This document shows positions 43,760 to 56,700 of a stretch of DNA of 64,000 bases, in pieces. Where the stretch lies: NCBI GenBank assembly GCA_963978905.1, contig OZ022258.1, positions 53,924,591 to 53,988,590 on the forward strand, given 5' to 3'. The DNA comes from Trichostrongylus colubriformis. Taxonomy: Eukaryota; Nematoda; Chromadorea; Rhabditida; Trichostrongylidae. The notes below the pieces were generated by a model, which did no database searches, was not told where the DNA came from, and saw nothing but the letters and a program-made list of their open reading frames with translations. The position numbers were made by a program, and so were the translations under genes. How positions within the stretch are numbered: position 1 is the first letter of the stretch; every line of letters begins with the position of its first letter.

Positions 43760-46700
43760 TATGCGCAAGAAATTGAAGTTTTAGGCTTGTATTTGGAGGA
43801 GGATTGGATTTCTATCTGATACGGTATAAAAGCTTTGCATGGGAGCGACCCCTCGTGTCATATGTATGTAGATGGCATTAAATATGGGCATAAAATGAGA
43901 AACAAAACTTCGATAGACATGGTCATTAGGCTGGGAGAGCATTGTTGATTAGCCAGACTGATTGCTGCTAGGTTGTCCTAATTAGCAATTCTTTTCTCAC
44001 ACGCAGGAAAGTCGACTAGGATTTCCAGCTAGTGCATATGGAACATAACACTGCCTCTTTAAACCTTTGTTCAAGGCATTTCCTATATACTTAGGGAAGG
44101 GTTAAAAATTGTAATGACGTAGATTATTTTGAATACTTCTTTCTTCGTGCTGCAAGTTAGCTGCTGAGATGAGCTTGACCTCGCTCTTCGAGACCAAGCT
44201 GCAGACCTGGAAGCTCTCATCCCTCCGAGGTAGGTGAATTGGTACCGGACTCGTTTGGGAGCATAGAACAGGAACATAGTTGCTTCAGTGAGATACTTGC
44301 AGTGCATACATATGGACGTGCTGTGCACTCATTAGCAGCTGCTCATGTTTAGTGCAGCTTCCTTTTCATTTCGAATGGAAAGCACCAAAAGAAAACTCGG
44401 AATACCACTCAAAAGATATCTTGAGTTTTTTTCAGTGCTCATTTTGGTGGTCACCTACCTCAGTTGCTGGAAGTATGGCATAAATTCTTTTTCACAATGT
44501 AGGGCAGGGGCTGAAAATGTAATGACGCAGATTCTTTTTGAGTAAATTATTAACTATTTATCCCTTACATAGTTTTTCAGTGACGCTGAAAACGCTTCCA
44601 CAACAATTGTACCTCCGCTAAGCACTGCACTGCTGCATTTGAAGCTTCATCCGAACTACACAGCATTGTGAATGTCACTTGCAGGTGTCCTTAATATGCC
44701 GGCATATTCACAGAGTAGCGGTGTTCCTACTGACGTCATTTCATATACTTTCCAGAAATTGCAGTGCGGGAGGCATCTCACAAAAAGTTTCCAACATGAG
44801 TTCCTCCGAAGGATCTCTGTGGGAATATTCTGCACATTCCAGCGTATATTTATGCCTAAGCTTCGAAGGAGGAGGGAAGGCGCTCCTTTCCTTTTTTGAC
44901 TTGAGTCTTCAGTAAAAATAGGGTCCATAGTGGAATGGCCCCCACCTCATTGCGATAGCACCTTCAGATATTTTTCAAAAATTTTTGGTTTTCTTGTAGT
45001 GCAATTCTTCTGTCTCGTCTTTTTCGCTACGACAATTCATTACATCCATATCTTAGAATGCACGTTTTCTTTGTTAAGACGGACGTTTCTCATTTTCCTG
45101 CCTATGTGCGGCGACTAAAACCGATAGTGATGCACGCTCACGGCCATCTTCCAAAAAACAGACTTGCTCATATTTCCAAAGCTGACCATAATTGATGTTT
45201 CTGTGTGTATCATTCTAGTACGAATCAGTGCTCCTCTAATAGGCTGATTTGGAATGAAATGCAACGCTACACATCCACATGTTCAATGAAGTCTTCTCGC
45301 ATTTCATATCAAATTACTCGATGTAAAGTATAAAAATAAGGTGTGAAGCGTTGTCAAATCGAGGTTTAAGAGCTGGAGATCAGTGATTTTTTCGTAACGT
45401 TGCGTGGGGAAGTTCAAAAGATATCTCACGGAGCTTTACAGGTGCTGCAACGCCCCTCTTGGGGCACATCTGCCTCTTCCCTACGCCTGTATGGCCGTAC
45501 TACTCTCTTTGCGCCACTGAAGTGATTCACGGCATAATATAATTGACACGACCCAGAATGGTAGTTCAGTTAATTTGTCCACCAATATCATCATCCCGAA
45601 GACAACTCAAAGGTTGAAGAATTAGTCAACTAGATAGATTAGTTTGGACTCGTGAGATGCTGCCTCTTGGCCACACTTTCAAAGACTCACTTCTGTTTCA
45701 CTTCCGTATTGTAATTATCTCTGTATTTATTTAGTATATCCTATCGACATCTGGTCCGGTGCTTAAGTGATGGGTTCATTTTCTAGGGCTACTCGGACGA
45801 TTTCATTAGTCACGAGAAAATTTCCGCCAATGATGCTAATACGAATTCGATTTGCTTCGAATAGTTGCGGCCCTTCCTCGTTAGGAACTCTTGACTTGGT
45901 CAAGGATAAAAGCCTTGACCAGCATAGTAAGCTGGGAGGAAAGGTTAGGGGAAGCTATAGTAGGTGGGGAAATTGACAAAAAGGCTCTAAATTTCAATAC
46001 TTTCAAGGCTTCAATGCTCGGATTATCATTAGCGTTTTCTCAACTCAATAGAAATATTTTGCTATAACCGCAATTTTCGTGATTGTGTCATTATTTTTAT
46101 TATTTTTATACGATTCCTGATACGATTTTACTCGAATAAGTTAGGGTTTATGGAATAGAAATCACATGTTCCCCATTTCGCTCGGTCCATACAATATTCA
46201 TGAAAGTGTACTAACTTGCGAACGTTCCGGCATTTCCATAGTGTACTCCATCTCCTTGAATGGCTTCATCATCAATAGGTTAAAGGCGCCTAAGGAACTG
46301 AAGACCTCGTGAAACAGAGAGAGGGTTTAGGTTCAGGAAATGCGGAATTCTGCCAATTGACCTCATTTTTGAGGCCCGTAACGTCGTTCATATCATTGAT
46401 GCTACGTGCGAGCTTTCTTCCTTTCTGTAGAGGCGGAGCTTAAATCTTTGCGATTCAGAAATTATCTGAGCTTTGAGTGACTGAATGCAAAGCTTAGTCA
46501 GGCTCTCAGGCAATACAGGAAGAGCCGTCTCTCGTGGCTATTCCAAGTATAAGCGACATCACCCAGGAACTCACGATCGGGCTTCATTGTCGCAAACGAT
46601 TTCTGCGAGCTGTGGATTTGAAATTGTAAACGAAGAGAATATTCCGTACAGGCTATAATCTGGGAGATCAGTAAGGAAAACCGGGTCCAGATTAATGAGC

Positions 46701-49700
46701 GCTAGGGATCCAATGAGATGGCGCACGACTTAATCGGTGATAAAGAGTGCGTTAGAGCCCCTACTGGATTCCCAGTGGCCATACTCTTTTCATTGGAAAG
46801 TGGGTTATTTAGCTGCTTATCTGCCACATGTTACATATACAAATGTATATCCGTGAGATTATATAACTTTTTGGTGATACGGTAAAAACACGTCTGTAGC
46901 GAGGATCATCGGATAGTGTGGAAGACATTTTTCGTGTTTTTGACCATTTTAATTCGATTTTTCTAAACGAACACGCTGCTTATGTGGTACGTTCACTTCC
47001 ATTCTCAAAAGGGATAGAAATTACCTTCCACAGGTTTCGGTGGTAATCTTTTATAAAAGAGGTCATGTAATCAAATGCTAAACCACGTATCTTCTAAGCT
47101 GGACAATTCATTCGAATATTATTGGTAAGGACTACTGGCGCTGGAATTCGCCCCTCTGCTTCACTTTGCTAGCAGTCGTAAATCCTCGGAACGTTGTCTT
47201 AACAGCACTGGGGAGAGATTTATTATATTTCATCATTTCCGTTGATAGAAAGCAGTTTTAGTTTATGGATTCATCGTAACGGTTAAAATTCGTATACGCA
47301 AATGACGTCCTTTGAATTGACTAAAAGCCACTTCGATGACTTCTTCCATGGCGCCGATGACCAATGTCCAAGGGCACGTAGGGATAATTCAATCGCTTGT
47401 TGGAAACGCATGAAGTAGGGCGGGGAGCTATATTTGACTACTTCACTTTCACTACCGCTTTTAACATTTTATGAAATATTTCACCGAATTTGACAACTCG
47501 CAATAAAGATACCAGGATTTCGCTGTGCTATTGATCACTCCGTAGATACCGTAAATGCTATCTTACTTACTAAGTGATGAGGTAACAAATATTTCTATAA
47601 AAAACCGTAGAACGTTACATCTTTTTCCCTCAAAATATCTTCTTTTTAATGGTCCTCGGTACTTGTAATGATTGCCACGGTGATCCGTTCGAGGTGGCTT
47701 TCCGCTTCGATGAATGTCTTTGAATTACTCGAATTGGCAGGGTTCAGACCGATTCCGGCAGCTCCACTCAGCTCTCTCTAGAGACCCACAGCAGACGATA
47801 TGAGGTCTAACGCCCAGCTTGGAGAGCTACCAGACACCCAAAGACAACGACAATGACGATGACGGGATGTAATCATTGCCACCCTCAGCCCCGAAACATA
47901 ATACTTGAGTGGCCATGCTTAGCGCGGAATTGGATATCGCCTTTACCCTCCAAAATCCCACAAGACCAGAGCGGGAGTAGATGAGTAAAGGGAGGAAGGA
48001 ACCCTCTACATCAAGGGATGCTATAAACAGACTCAATCGTCTTCCTCGGGAAGTGGCAAAGTGAAAGAGTTGCTCAACTCGTGAATTACATTCGGATACG
48101 CTCTGTATATGTCACCTACTTGGGATCGCAGAATTGATTTAACGCTTGTCTCGAACATGCCAAACGTGAGGGGCCAGCTGATGGTCTATTTCATGCGAGA
48201 TAAGTTTAATAACAATCACTGATACTTAGGGGAGGGGGAGGGGGGGTATACAATCCAGAATCTCTTGAAGTCGGTGCAGCACCTTTAGACTAACTGCTAC
48301 CGCTACTACGCGATATACGCCGTGCTCTCGATGTGACCATAGTTTTACCTTGTAATGAGAGATGTAGGGATACTACAAGCAACTGTGTACACATAAAATC
48401 CTTTTTCTGTACCTGCGCTGTGCGAAACACTTTCTGTTAAAGATATCCCTCCTTCCGATATTTCTAGCTCGTGGAAGAAAGAGCAAATGTAGGGAAGAGT
48501 CCCAGGAATCGTTAAAAGTCCGCATCGAATAGACCAAGAACTGACACAATTCGAAGTAAATCACATCAGAACTCCAACAAAATTCAATTTTCATCGAGAC
48601 GTGACGTCAGTGCAACCGGTGATTGGCGGCGTGATGGCCGCATTTTCGAAATTCACTTCTTGGAAACATTTTACACCTTCTCCTTGCATGATGCTATGCT
48701 TCATCTTTGAGAATATGTATCCCTCTGTAGTCTGACCAACGAAATCAGAGTACGCCATGATTCCAACTTAGTATAACTCCATTTCACTCTAAAATGTGTT
48801 GATTGAATCCTGTTATGTCTTGCATTAACTGTTTAAGAATTTTCAACGTTCCGATTAAAATGACATGTTAGCAGATCTATTTGGTAATTTGAACCGATTA
48901 AAAAGTGAGAATGGTATTCTTCTTGTTCTGGCTGCTTTTTTCTAAATTATGAATTCCTATACTTTTTCACCTTTCATTTTTCTTTGCTTCTATCTCTACA
49001 GCAGCTTTGCACTGGCTGACTGGTTCTATAGACTGATTTACTGGTCTACTATGTAAAATAAATATGCTAAAAATGTGTAAAAGTGTAAAATAAATATAAA
49101 TCACTAAGGGTGTGGGAACCTTGCATTATTTATCATTTCACAGCTGTATAGGGTGATACATGAAGAATGCGACGATGGTTTTTGCGGTATAGCTTTTCTT
49201 TGAGTGAACGCATTTTCGAGTGCATTTGTGCGAACTTAACGTAAACCTTCACTTAACCCAGTCAGCGGTGCATATTTCATTTTCGATCCCTTTGCTGCGA
49301 TTTCTAAACCACTAACCTTCAAGTAAGTTTTTGCTGAGGGCCACATAGTACCTTGTGATATATATTCACCTTGTGATACCCTGAAGCTTTCAGGTATCCT
49401 TTACCATTCCCCTCTTCAGTGCCGAGTAAATTGTGAGCTTTCAACCTGTGACGGAGAGCGATATTTACTGGGGAAATCCCGGTCTTGCTCAGTTATAGAT
49501 TGGCAATCTATTTAGGTTCCGAACTGCTACACGAGTAATGAACTATGATATTGATGGTCATATCGCAAAGGCATAGTACTAGGCTCTGATATACCGGACC
49601 CTCGTGAATCTTCAGTATTTTGAAAGAAATAGGGAGTAGTGCACACGAATTATGGATCATCCTATGACATACATATAGGTATGGTTTCATTTTCATATGA

Positions 49701-49980
49701 AATGTGTGGGATACGAATTCGTACGCCCCATGGAATAGTGAAATCCGTCCAGGGTATTGTGCCATATAAAAAGAGATATCCGTTCGTAAAAACCGTCTTA
49801 CGTCGTCAAATAGCATTCACCCTGAACGAGCGCTCTCCTTGGCGATCTGTCACCAACAGATGGTCGATGATAGAGCTCCAAGTGCACTTGACGCATAGCT
49901 TGCAGTAAATTACAGCTTGTTCGAAAAACCGCGAATATTCGAAAAAGACTCTAAGAGATGCTCCCTTTAAGTTTATGTTT
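43760..49980. other. Long stretch without a supported gene
   Basis: 6.2 kb. A SINE-like fragment (CATCCCTCCGAGGTAGGTGA) lies near 44,218 and a G-rich run at about 48,225-48,245. Open frames at 44,656-44,928 overlap on both strands and look accidental. Confidence 0.5.
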
Positions 49981-49990
49981 ATTTCCAGTT

Positions 49991-50089
49991 ATGCGTCATC
50001 TTTTGCTCCTAGCACTTTTCGCTTCCTTCCACTTCGTTGAAGATGGAGCCGAGATGCAGCCGAGTGGTCTTGTAGAGTGGCTCCCATAG
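49991..50089 (+). CDS. Short secreted peptide or first exon with signal peptide
   Basis: TTTATTTCCAG followed by TT and ATG opens 32 codons: MRHLLLLALFASFHFVEDG, then AEMQPSGLVEWLP and a TAG stop. The basic N terminus, seven-residue hydrophobic core and small residues make a textbook signal peptide, and the acceptor sits 2 bases before the ATG as in the genuine genes of this window. Either it is a tiny secreted peptide precursor of about 14 mature residues, or it is the first exon of a longer gene spliced at one of the GT sites near 50,066-50,072. No downstream exon was recognised; a family D element begins 130 bases later. Confidence 0.45.
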   Translation: MRHLLLLALFASFHFVEDGAEMQPSGLVEWLP

Positions 50090-50221
50090 CGTCGCTTTCT
50101 GAAACCAACCTATGTCGCATTGAGTTAGCCTAATTATCCTTGAAAAGAACATTTTTCTTCGGTAAATTTATACCTCGCGGCTCAGTCACTCTCTGTTCTG
50201 TATTCTCGAAAGTGTTAACTG

Positions 50222-50573
50222 AAAGACAGTGATAGGTGTAATGTGGGTAACCAGAACTCCCAGAGTGAGTCATGCAAATGAAAGCTACGGGTCTAAAAAA
50301 AGAGTCTAAGAAAAGACTATATGTGGTGAAATTTCCGGTGAGAAAGAGTGCTCCCGCGCTTTATAAGAGCCGTCTTCTACTTGTTTCCTGCCGGCCGGCC
50401 CCTTTTTTCGGGCCGACCCGCCTCCTTTGAGAATGAACGGCGGCAAGGGGTTTTATTATTCGGGTTTTTGACCATTTCACTCCGTTTTTCCTTCACTTTC
50501 GCACTAATGAGCACGCCCACCTTCATATTTGTTCGTTCTATATTCGGCCCGAACTACACCTATCATTGCCTTT
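50222..50573. mobile_element. Inverted-repeat element family D, copy 2
   Basis: Left end AAAGACAGTGATAGGTGTAA and right end CTACACCTATCATTGCCTTT form terminal inverted repeats; TTAA lies next to both ends. Inner sequence matches 11231-11570 (CAGAACTCC, TCATGCAAATGAAA, TTTTCCTTCACTTTCGCACT). Confidence 0.8.
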
Positions 50574-51236
50574 AAGGCTTTTCAGATCTCATAGAGCGTT
50601 GAAGTCCTATGCCCTAACTTTGCTTTTACATCTATACCACACTCGTCTTGTTACGTTTTTTAGCCTTCCTAGTCTCCTCACATCAGTCTTCCCTGTCTGC
50701 TAGTAGCGATGGTGGATAATAGGCAGTTTCCGGATATCCGACATGGATTCTGGGGTAGTAATTCTTCCTCGTAGCCAGACCAACGAGAATGAATTCCGCT
50801 CACGGAAAATATCCGTTCGTGCATTATTTATTATGTGGCATTCCTATCGCGTTACTCTTGTGGAGGTGGAACTTGAACCCGGCAGGCAATTTTTTCCACT
50901 GGCTCTGCGAGACCACTTGAAGAGTCAACTTTTTCATTCTCTCTCAGAAGCTTGTTTTGCATTTGAAGTACAAGATAAAGTAGAAAAAACGTCAATCAGT
51001 TCCTTTCTGAGATGTGTGGTGCTTCCCAGAAAAAAGTAATAGGAAGTTTTCCAATTTATTTGCTTTTCAAATACAGTACACTCCTCTTTTCATTGAAAAT
51101 TGCAGTGGAGTGACATTCACTGCTATTTGCTCCACACAATAGCTTGCGTGGGGCATCCGTCTACAGGTCAGTATTACTATCTCCCCAGATACTTATGGTA
51201 CCGAATCACCTGGATTCCTTTACCAGGTAGACCGAA

Positions 51237-51333
51237 GGCTTAATTGGTGTGGAAGTGGATTTGAACTTGAGCCCATACTATGTATGCATGGCGAATGCTG
51301 CCACAAGCACTCTACCACCTCCACGCCGTTTCT
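51237..51333 (-). repeat. tRNA-like element, nearly closed cloverleaf
   Basis: On the minus strand GGCGTGGAGGTGGTAGAGTG starts and GTTCAAATCCACTTCCACAC nears the end; six of seven possible acceptor-stem pairs form. The T-stem is poor, so it is more likely a SINE head (it shares GGAGGTGGT.TAGTG-like bases with the copy at 1.4 kb) than a working tRNA. A similar B box (CCGGGTTCAAGTTCCACC) lies on the minus strand at about 50,870-50,890. Confidence 0.45.
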
Positions 51334-51339
51334 TTTTTA

Positions 51340-53705
51340 CGCTCATTTGTATTACCGAAAGTCCTTGATTCTGTCCATCGTTCGAAAAAGTTCACGTACG
51401 GATTCGATAGGACATTTTTTGCACTGCAAACCTATTCTTTACTGCTTCTTTGATTGTTTAGTATTTATAAGATCTAGAGACGCAGTAATTTGAAGATAAA
51501 AAATCTGCACTTTTAACATTTTCTCTTCTTCGCCTGTCATCGAGGTCAAAAAGATTCCACATATACATTCGATAGAGCTTTTTCTGGTCAACTAATAGGT
51601 GTAAGTGGTTTTTTGAATTTCACTTCACCTTTCACTTCGTCTGAAGCTTAGGAAAGGGGCACTCAGCGAAAATCTGCTCTTCTGGCAAGATTCTTTTTCG
51701 GTAAAAATCGAGGCTCTACCAAGTGTTTAATTGACTCGAAAACGCTCAGTTTCAGCAGAAAGTTGGTCAGCGATGTATTATTCCCTCATATCACTCGATC
51801 TGAGGCGGAGAAGGTCACCTTTTTGTGCATCTCGATGTGCTAAAAGGGCAGACTTTTGCATAAAAATTATTCGATTCTGTGGCCTTAAAAATAACAAACA
51901 ATCAAATGATCAAAAACGGTATCACCGTTCTGTGGTGACGCAAGAGCGCTATCGAATGCATACGTGCTCATATCCTTGTTCCGATGGTAGACGAACAAGA
52001 TGAAATGATGAGAGTTCAAACTTCAGCCTTCAAATTACCCCATTTCCATGCCTCATAAATTTTAAATAATGGAAGGGCTGAAAAAACGAATGACATGATC
52101 ATGTATGTAGAGCAGAGAAAGCTATATCGGACCCGTCTATAAACTTTCTCGAAAGAAGGACCGAATGCTGTGAAAACCAGGAAAAAACGGCACGAACTTA
52201 TTGCACAACGTAATAGTTCCAACTTTCCAAATGAAGTAAGACAACGAACAGGTATCCAAAAATTTCAATTTTATTTTTTCCTTTCATTCCTTCCTTCCTT
52301 ATTGCAGCACACCGGACTACGTTTTAAAATCGTCTGAAGGACTGAAAGCAATGGATTGCAGCTTTTAAAAAAACATCTATGAACACATGGATTCAGATTC
52401 TCTGGAATGCATTTCTTTCTATACCTTTTTGTCACTATTTACGGGCATGACTTCTCCTATAGCCTGCTTGTGAATTTCCTAGACCTGTAAATCATAGTGG
52501 GTCCTTTATTTGCCTGCCCCGTTTCGGGATTCCTTCTGCATTCTTGAGTTCGACATTTCTGTCATGGACAACAAGTAATTTGCTTCACTTACACGGATTG
52601 GACTCAGCGTCTAAGAAGCTGTTGGAGTCCGTTTCAATCCTCTTTCTAATTTCATATATGGCATTTCAAAATTATTGGCACATTTAGGTTAGGTTATTGT
52701 CTCATATTTTTCGAGTATGGGGTTCTTATCAGATATCTTCATACCGTTACCTGCAATGGTGCCAAAAACCTGAGAAACGTGAAAATCTTATGTTAGTGCT
52801 CAACCATAATTAGACAGAAGCTTATTGCCGACCATTCTTCATGCGCTAACCCCATTTTGCTCAGAAATCCCATTGGAGAAATAACGCCTCTAGTAAAGAT
52901 GAGCTCCTTTTCAAAACGCATCGCGCATTTTACTTCCATTCGAAGTAGTTATGACATCTGATTCTCAGCCTATGTTACGTAGATTAAGTAGTTTTATTAT
53001 TTTGAATAAATTATAGTACAAGTTTAAGAATCCCGGTTCTCAAAAGGATAGTTTGACTATGGCGCGCATACAATCTTCCGACCATTCCAGTAGAATTACA
53101 CTTGTCATATTTTTCATTTCTTGAAAGCGTGTGTCTTTACTTCCAAAAGATGCTGCTAGCGCTTTTGAAATGTACTTTTGAATTTCTGGATTTTTTTTGA
53201 ACATTACAGGATTTTATTTCGTTCTGATATCAAGCTATATATGTAAAAGCTGTAAGCATAAGGCAGGATGGACTTTCTGCCTCATGCTTACGGTTTTACA
53301 TGCATATTTTGGCGTGGAAAGTTCCACACATTTGCAACACTTTCTGTCTAGAAAAACGTGCCTCCCCTTTTTATATAAATGAAAATTTGAGATATGTACA
53401 TATAATTGAGTTATATAAAAACTTGTCCAGTGGCTGAAGTCGTTTGGTCGTGCCACAAACTCTGTACCACTCCTGGCCACCTCACGATGGATTGCGCCCT
53501 TCCATTTCGATTTCATATAAATTTATGTGGCATTACTCGTCTATTTTTTATATTTTTACCTCAATACTATTTTTTCTTCATTTTCCGTTTGCTCACTGAC
53601 TTTTTATCAGTAAGTAGTCCTGACCTCCTACTTTGAATGTTCTTGTATCGCTATTGTGAACTGGTTTAATTTCCGTGATTTTTTCCACTTTTTTTACCAT
53701 ATCAG
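51340..53705. other. No supported gene; upstream region of the K2P gene
   Basis: Probably holds the promoter of the long K2P isoform, but no specific element can be named. Contains a CCTTCCTTCCTT run near 52,288 and an imperfect inverted repeat at about 53,240-53,305 (GTAAAAGCTGTAAGCATAAG against CTTACGGTTTTAC). Confidence 0.4.
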
Positions 53706-53735
53706 TACTTTCAGAGATCGCACAAGGAAGCAGTC
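53706..53735 (+). promoter_or_regulatory. Probable trans-splice acceptor and 5' UTR of the long K2P isoform
   Basis: A pyrimidine-rich stretch ends in TACTTTCAG at 53714, followed by 21 bases and then the ATG at 53736. No coding exon fits upstream in frame. In nematodes an acceptor this close to a start codon usually receives a spliced leader; a cis-spliced non-coding first exon is the alternative. Confidence 0.6.
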
Positions 53736-56700
53736 ATGGGTCTGGAAATCTTCTCGTTACACAACAAGGTGAGTGAAAACGTCTTTCTTCTGTTTTCTCT
53801 TTTGATCGACACTTCTGGCAGTTCTACGCCAAGTATACTTTTTTTCGAGAAAATATGTGGTGCACTTCACATTCCGCTGCAAATCCGTAATCCCTCTGGA
53901 CATGTCGCGCATGACGATATCCCTGTTCCCTTGAAACAGTGGGATGCAGCTAAAATCAGTTGTAATAGAGGCTTCTCAGTTGCGTGCAAAGCAAGTACCG
54001 ACGTTGAGACGCGCAATCGGATCTGTGCGTACGTAGGGCGTCATCTGAGTTACTCATGTTGCTTCTTATTATCTATAATTACTTGCTGATACGAAGGTGA
54101 TTTAGTGACAGGTGGTGCAGACTCCCACTCTCGTGGTTAAGAGATCAGTGCTAGTCCAGGCCTCTATGGCCCTCCATCCCTACTGATCCTGATGAATATC
54201 GTACGGGTCCAGCAACTTATTTTATGGGCCAAAGCGAATTCACCCGCTACCACGTTTCTGTATCAAAATAAAATGCGTAGTGCACCCAAACAAGGACCGA
54301 CTTGAGACTAACACTGCATTTCTATCCCCTTACACATACCTGTCATCAACCGAAAGAGTGAAGAACTGCACGCAATCATGAGTTCAAAAAGGGAAATGGC
54401 TTTGACGTGGGGCTGAGATTAGTCCAGCTGTTTTGATCAAACCCAGAACGCGCTCGTGCTGTCGTTTCAATTCATTGTGGAACCAGTCTTCAACAGATAA
54501 CGGACCAAATACCCGTTTCATATGCCAGAACGGACAGGACACTCGAATTGAGTTAGGTCATCCAAGAACGTGCTAACCGTGATCAGTTCACAATGAAGCC
54601 TTCAAGGCAGTAGCCGCTTGCGGTGATGTAATTCTATAGGGTTCTCATTATCTCTTCACCCCTGGTGGTGCCTTTAACGAAGCGATGTCAAGAACTTGAA
54701 GTTGTAGTTTCTTTTTCTCCATTTCGATTAATAGTTCGTGTCAGCGTCTTGGGTAACTTCAGCCTGCAAGGTATTTAAAACTTATTCGAAAAATATCGCG
54801 CCAAATTTCGCGCTTTATCATACGATGTCATTTCATGTCAGGTTGTGTCGGGAATGGAGGGACGAATGCGTGATTCTAATGGACGACTTTACTTTGGTGG
54901 CTTAGTGATGCTTGTTTATCTACTCATTGGAGCACTCGTTTTTATGAGGTGAGTAAGCTATCCTACATCTTTCGAATTTCAGATAGTTGAGAAAAATAAT
55001 AGGTATTTGAGACCTTAACTGCATCCCAAAACTGTGCCTGTACGTCTGAGAGAGCTCAGTGCGAGGTTAATGTCAAAGATTGCGTTTATACTCTCTTAAC
55101 GGCATTCATCCTACAGCCTCTGCCTTGCTCTGCTTTGCTATTGTTGACCCTACTCACATACTCGTGACGCGTTTGAGAGATAACTCCGGCGGTCGAAACT
55201 TGCTCACATTTTACCACTTTTTTTCCAAGAACTGTTAAAATAAAGGTATTTAACATATCTAGACTTGAAATGCACCGTCCTACTCACATATATTTTTCAT
55301 TTTATTTTTTCATTAATTTTTCAGCCACATGAATACATTCATTTTTTCATCGAAGTGGTACCTAGCTCTATTTTTACATTCATAATCGAAGTAGCCCCAT
55401 TACCTTCATATAGAACCGACTCTAATTTCCTGATAACTAACTAGCTGTCGATGTAAAACACGTAATTTTTCCAAGCTGAATTTCAATATCCTTTTCTTTC
55501 AGATTAGAATATCCACTGGAAAGAATCGAACGAGAGACGCATTGGGAATATCGAGACCAATGGACTGAGAGATTAGTTGCAGCAGGAATTGAAGGTGAGC
55601 CATGTCCGGCACTTCATGTTGTTATTACCAAATCATAACTAGTACCTACAAGGAATCGGCGATTTGCCATATTTGAAAATTCCGTAAATAAACTTCAAAT
55701 CAGAGACTGTGGGAAACCACAGTTCACTGGAGGAGGATAGGTAAAATGGTCGATGTAGAGCAACGTCTTTTCGATGCCCCACGCTTTTGACCCCTCTCGA
55801 CTCTCGAGACCGTAGAAACATTTGAATGGTTGCCTACGCTGAATATTGCCTTGTTTTTTGCCAACAATCGAGTGTCTGCTCTCATGCTCATTGGTGCTTT
55901 CTGAACCAATCCTGGGTATATCAGCTTCGAAGGGACAACGTTTGATTAATTTGTTCTTGTCACACAGGCTCCGTTCGGTGTACTCTTTGTACACCTTCTT
56001 TCTGTGACCCTTGCTTGAAAAATGCGATTTCCAGAGAGATCTTTCCAGTGGAATCAGAATTAGTACCTGTTCTGGGTCAATCTGGGTTGGGGGGTGGGGT
56101 GGCGGGAATGCGCATTATGACGCACTGTTCGTGTATTGCGTACCATTGCACTACACAAATCTACGCACGCACAAACCTACTACGGCGGCACTATCATCAA
56201 GGCACGTTACAGCAGTGAAGGCTTCTCTTGCAGAGGGAAGGTGAATGTGAGTTGAATGAATCGTCCAGGAACAATTAGTTTTTCTATTACCCATATATTT
56301 ATATTGTATTTGACTACTGTGTGCCGCATGCAAAGTTTCACGCGAAAACAATAAATCCGGCCATGATACACAGCACCACAAAGTTTCGGCCGTGTGGGCG
56401 GGTCCTCCAAGCAGGTGCCCACCCAGTCGTCCGCCGCGGTCGGAGACGCATTGAAGGTACAGAAAAATACGTAAACAGTCCCACTCTCCGTTCCAAACCG
56501 TGGCGGACGACGACGGAATGGGGCTTTTACTCGGAAAAACCGCCCAATCGACCGCCACTTTGAGGAGCTCTATCTTAGCCGAACTCCCTTCTTTCCGCGT
56601 GGAACTTTGCATGCGACCCTTATTAGGCAAATACAACGTAAATATACGGGTAACAAAGAAAATCGTTTTTCTCGTGGAAGATTCCTTTGAGCGTGCGTCA

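Noticed and set aside
51237..51333. Functional tRNA gene
   Set aside because: The acceptor stem has a mismatch and the T-stem does not pair; SINE-like heads nearby explain it better.
53406..53636. Open frame of 76 codons before the K2P gene
   Set aside because: Hydrophobic from T-rich sequence; no acceptor or family. Probably upstream non-coding DNA.
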